Shown here: positions 61,548-64,000 of the stretch, one piece after another
Position numbering within the stretch: position 1 is the stretch's first letter
Layout of the letters: the number at the start of each line of letters is the position of its first letter
NCBI RefSeq assembly: GCF_001509795.1
Contig: NZ_LLZN01000050.1
Coordinates: 124,001-188,000 of the forward strand
Source: Streptomyces sp. NRRL WC-3605
GTDB taxonomy: Bacteria; Actinomycetota; Actinomycetes; Streptomycetales; Streptomycetaceae
Length of the DNA: 64,000 bases
Reading direction: 5' to 3'
Notes under the pieces: model-generated
Database searches by the model: none
What the model was told of the DNA's origin: nothing
What the model saw: the letters and a program-made list of their open reading frames with translations, nothing else
Program-made: the position numbers and the translations under genes

Positions 61548-61895
61548 TCACGTCCTGCGGTCCGCGTACTCGTAGATCGCCCCGTCCGGGTGCATCGCGA
61601 TCAGATTGCGGCCCACCGGCGTCGGGACCGGGCCCGCCACGATGTGCGCGCCCATCTCGCCGAGCACCTTCCCGGCCTCCTCGACGTCGGAGACCGCGAT
61701 CGTCGCCGCGACCTTGCGCAGCACCTCCAACTCGGCCTGCGGCCCGCTCATCAGCAGGAAGCACCCGACCGCGGCCACCTGCACACCACCGCGCTCGAAG
61801 CGCAGGGCCGTGCCGCCGGAGAGGCGTTCGTAGAAGGGGACCGCGGCCTCCAGGTCGTCGACGCACACGCGCAGCGTGGCTCCCAGAATCTCCAT
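61548..61895 (-). CDS. VOC-family (glyoxalase-like) protein
   Basis: A 115-residue single vicinal-oxygen-chelate domain: MEILGATLRVCVDDLEAAVPFYERL, and VGRNLIAMHPDGAIYEYADR at the end, with a metal-ligand-like His/Glu arrangement only partly conserved. Such proteins bind metals or small toxins and can be glyoxalases, dioxygenases or resistance proteins. I use the ATG at 61895, with TAGGCT 7 nt upstream, over a longer GTG start. Confidence 0.9.
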   Translation of the reverse strand: MEILGATLRVCVDDLEAAVPFYERLSGGTALRFERGGVQVAAVGCFLLMSGPQAELEVLRKVAATIAVSDVEEAGKVLGEMGAHIVAGPVPTPVGRNLIAMHPDGAIYEYADRRT

Positions 61896-61902
61896 GCGGA
61901 AA

Positions 61903-61908
61903 AGCCTA
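61903..61908 (-). promoter_or_regulatory. Candidate leaderless -10 for the VOC gene
   Basis: On the minus strand TAGGCT is followed by 7 nt and the ATG at 61895. Confidence 0.5.
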
Positions 61909-61992
61909 GTCGGGTGCCCCGCCGCCGGTGATCGCTTCACGCCATCCCCTCACTCCCCGTTACCCGACGGTCCCTTCGGGTACCCGCCGGCC

Positions 61993-62412
61993 ATGGACCG
62001 CTTGGATCATCTTGAGCATCTGGACAAGCACCTGGTCGACGAACTGGCGCAGGTGGCACGGGAGACCGTGCGCGACGAACTGCGCGAGCAGACGCGCCGG
62101 CAGCGCCGGCGCGCCGCGCTCTACGCCGGATCGGGCGCCGGCGCGCTGTACGCCGGAGCGGCCCTCGCGCTGGCGCTGGGCCTCGGCCTCGCCGCCGGGC
62201 TGCCCGACTGGGCGGCGGCGCTGATCACCGCGGTGGTCCTCGGCGCGGTGGCCTTCGCCCTGCGCACGGCGGCCCGCCCGTCCCGGGGCCACGGCCACAC
62301 CGAGGCGGCCTCCGGCGTCCCGGCCGACGGCCGGGGCACGCCGTACCCGCCGATGCCGTCGGCCCCGCCCCCGACCGGCCCGGCGGCATCCGGCCCGCAC
62401 GACCAGCGGTAG
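61993..62412 (+). CDS. Holin-X-like (actinobacterial phage-holin-superfamily) membrane protein
   Basis: A 139-residue protein. A helical amphipathic N-terminus (HLDKHLVDELAQVARETVRDELREQ) leads to two adjacent membrane segments (GALYAGAALALALGLGLAAG and WAAALITAVVLGAVAFAL) and a Pro/Gly/Ser-rich tail. This matches the DUF1469/Act_Holin layout. In Streptomyces these are chromosomal, and lytic function is unproven; nothing else phage-like is near. A 7-bp hairpin TACCCGA/TCGGGTA at 61961-61982 ends just before the start, and TACCCG lies 6 nt before the ATG. Confidence 0.75.
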   Translation: MDRLDHLEHLDKHLVDELAQVARETVRDELREQTRRQRRRAALYAGSGAGALYAGAALALALGLGLAAGLPDWAAALITAVVLGAVAFALRTAARPSRGHGHTEAASGVPADGRGTPYPPMPSAPPPTGPAASGPHDQR

Positions 62413-62527
62413 CCCCGGCCGCCCGGCTCCGTGCCCCGGTGCCGGCGGACGTTTCGGGGCGCGGGGCAGGGGGACGCGGAAGGCTCCCGAGGTATGCGAC
62501 ACGCGATCGACAAGGCCGGAGGCCACC

Positions 62528-64000
62528 GTGAGTCGACCCCGCATCGTGATCGTCGGCGCCGGATTCGCCGGGTACCGTGCCGCCCGCACCCTGTCCCGGC
62601 TCACCCGGCACCAGGCCGACATCACCCTGCTCAACCCGACCGACTACTTCCTGTACCTGCCCCTGCTGCCCCAGGTGGCCGCCGGCATCCTGGAGCCCCG
62701 CCGGGTCACCGTCTCCCTCTCCGGCACCCTGCCGCACGTCCGGCTGGTGCTCGGCGAGGCCGACGGCATCGACCTCGACGGACGCACCGTGCACTACACC
62801 GGCCCGGAGGGCGAGGGCGGCACCCTCTCCTACGACCGGCTCGTGCTCACCGCGGGCAGCGTCAACAAGCTGCTGCCCATCCCGGGCGTCGCCGAGCACG
62901 CCCACGGCTTCCGCAGCCTGCCCGAGGCCCTGTACCTGCGCGACCACGTCACCCGGCAGATGGAACTCGCCGCCGCGGGCGACGACCCCGCGCTCTGCCG
63001 GGCACGCTGCACCTTCGTCGTGGTCGGCGCCGGATACACCGGCACCGAGGTCGCCGCGCATGGCCAGCTGTTCACCGACGCCCAGGTGCGCAGGCACCCG
63101 CTGCGCGCCGGCATGCGCCCGCGCTGGATGCTGCTCGACGTCGCCGACCGCGTTCTGCCGGAACTCGACGAGCGGCTCGCGCGCACCGCCGACGAGGTGC
63201 TGCGGCAACGCGGCGTCGACGTGCGGATGGGCACCTCCGTCAAGGAGGCCACCCACGACGGTGTCCTGCTGACCGACGGGGAGACCGTACCCACCCGCTC
63301 CCTGGTCTGGTGCGTCGGCGTACGCCCCGACCCGCTCGCCGCCTCCCTCGAACTGCCCCTGGAACGGGGCCGGCTGCTCGTCGACCCGCACCTCCAGGTG
63401 CCCGGCCGCGCCGAGCTGTTCGCCGCCGGGGACGCGGCCGCCGTACCCGACCTGGAGAAGCCCGGCTCGTACACGCCGATGACCGCCCAGCACGCCTGGC
63501 GGCAGGGCAGGACCGTCGCCCACAACGTCGCCGCATCCCTCGGCATGGGGGAGCGGCGCGCCTACCGCCACCGCGACCTCGGCTTCGTCGTCGACCTGGG
63601 CGGTGTCAAGGCGGCCGCCAACCCGCTCGGCGTGCACCTGTCCGGCGTGGCGGCGGGCGCCGTCACCCGCGGCTACCACCTCGCCGCGATGCCCGGCAAC
63701 CGGGTGCGGGTCGCCGCCGACTGGGTGCTGGACGCCGTACTGCCGCGCCAGGCCGTGCAGCTGGGCCTCGTCCGGTCGTGGTCCGTGCCGCTGGACACCG
63801 CCTCGCCGGAGCTGGTCCGCATGCCGGGCGGCCCGGACGGGGCGCAAGCGCCGGACGGGGCGGAAGCGCCGGACGGGGCGGAAGCGCCGGACGACGGCCA
63901 ACCGGCGAAGGACGACGCCGGCGAGTCCGACCCCATGCGGGACCCCGACGCCGTCAAGCACCCCGAACCCCCGGGCCCGGTGAAGCGCCCCGAAAGCCCG
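62528..64000 (+). CDS. Type II NADH dehydrogenase-like FAD/NAD(P) oxidoreductase (3' end outside window)
   Basis: At least 491 residues; the frame is still open at the window edge. The FAD motif IVIVGAGFAGYRAARTLSR starts it. LLNPTDYFLYLPLLPQVAAG follows, and the NADH motif FVVVGAGYTGTEVAAHGQ is near residue 170. GRAELFAAGDAAAVP marks the second FAD region. This is the NDH-2 pattern: electrons from NADH to quinone without proton pumping. After about residue 430 the frame enters a low-complexity Pro/Ala/Asp tail with a repeat, beyond the usual length. The GTG start has GGAGG 6 nt upstream. Confidence 0.88.
   Translation, partial: MSRPRIVIVGAGFAGYRAARTLSRLTRHQADITLLNPTDYFLYLPLLPQVAAGILEPRRVTVSLSGTLPHVRLVLGEADGIDLDGRTVHYTGPEGEGGTLSYDRLVLTAGSVNKLLPIPGVAEHAHGFRSLPEALYLRDHVTRQMELAAAGDDPALCRARCTFVVVGAGYTGTEVAAHGQLFTDAQVRRHPLRAGMRPRWMLLDVADRVLPELDERLARTADEVLRQRGVDVRMGTSVKEATHDGVLLTDGETVPTRSLVWCVGVRPDPLAASLELPLERGRLLVDPHLQVPGRAELFAAGDAAAVPDLEKPGSYTPMTAQHAWRQGRTVAHNVAASLGMGERRAYRHRDLGFVVDLGGVKAAANPLGVHLSGVAAGAVTRGYHLAAMPGNRVRVAADWVLDAVLPRQAVQLGLVRSWSVPLDTASPELVRMPGGPDGAQAPDGAEAPDGAEAPDDGQPAKDDAGESDPMRDPDAVKHPEPPGPVKRPESP
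63842..63895 (+). repeat. Three 18-bp tandem repeats in the NADH dehydrogenase tail
   Basis: Units GCGCAAGCGCCGGACGGG, GCGGAAGCGCCGGACGGG and GCGGAAGCGCCGGACGAC encode three near-identical A-x-A-P-D-G/D hexapeptides in frame. Confidence 0.9.

Noticed and set aside
61993..62412. Evidence of a prophage from the holin-like gene
   Set aside because: No integrase, capsid or endolysin gene is near, and this family is chromosomal in many actinobacteria.

Overview
The window reads as a stretch of Streptomyces chromosome, or a very close relative. GC content is very high with strongly GC-biased third positions. GTG starts are common, one gene has a TTG start, and TTA codons are confined to three genes. 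Gene content is typical: an F420-type luciferase-like oxidoreductase, crotonyl-CoA carboxylase/reductase, a SpoIIE phosphatase and an actinobacterial holin-X-like protein. Many genes show a TANNNT -10 element 6-8 nt before the start codon, the geometry of leaderless transcription. I saw no rRNA, tRNA, CRISPR array, insertion sequence or prophage.

Layout. 1-7371: reductive pyrimidine (or hydantoin/beta-ureido acid) catabolism, with an aminotransferase (cut by the left edge), PucR regulator, beta-ureidopropionase-like amidohydrolase, dihydropyrimidinase, LLM oxidoreductase and NCS1 permease. A duplicated 15-bp palindrome lies in front of the catabolic genes. 7394-11166: secreted DUF3558-like protein, AhpD-like protein and a NarL-type two-component pair. 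11127-16920: AdoCbl-dependent methylmalonyl-CoA mutase (mutA, mutB) with its G-protein MeaB, and a divergent cobalamin riboswitch in front of a small [2Fe-2S] protein. 16951-18503: MarR regulator and divergent quinone oxidoreductase around twin operators. 18629-22978: gamma-glutamyltransferase-like protein, inositol-monophosphatase-family enzyme and phytoene-dehydrogenase-like oxidoreductase.

23030-30186 is the most unusual part. A macrodomain, Ada-AlkA and Ogt repair enzymes, a membrane pentapeptide-repeat protein overlapping a TIR-like protein, a sirtuin, an orphan VapB-like antitoxin followed by 37-bp repeats, a NUDIX hydrolase and an ADP-ribosylglycohydrolase lie together. Five of these families act on NAD+ or ADP-ribose. 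30347-33060: glycerate kinase, then psd-pssA for phosphatidylethanolamine. 33231-39310: a five-gene ethylmalonyl-CoA pathway operon (ccrA, ecm, malyl-CoA lyase-like, MaoC, acyl-CoA dehydrogenase) with its own promoter, a leader of about 225 nt and a strong terminator. 39750-42501: TetR regulator and a duplicated 3-hydroxyacyl-CoA dehydrogenase.

42856-53451: HEAT-repeat protein, GNAT, secreted tripeptidyl-peptidase-like hydrolase, a radical SAM protein with an SOS-box-like palindrome in its promoter, SRPBCC protein, an MFS exporter with three beta-sandwich domains fused to its C-terminus, a PAS-GAF-PP2C-HATPase phosphatase and a methyltransferase. 53483-60611: universal stress protein and APC permease divergent from four overlapping or adjacent hydrolases (M55, M20, S9, S66) suited to degrading D-amino-acid or murein peptides. 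60698-64000: LapA-like membrane protein, GNAT, VOC, holin-X-like protein and a type II NADH dehydrogenase cut by the right edge.

Metabolic theme: two B12 mutases, MeaB, the B12 riboswitch and the ethylmalonyl-CoA operon together handle C2/C3/C4 acyl-CoA flux, which in streptomycetes supplies polyketide extender units. Three TTA-containing genes (pentapeptide, HEAT, SpoIIE) may depend on the developmental tRNA bldA. All family calls are from reading motifs; no database search was run.
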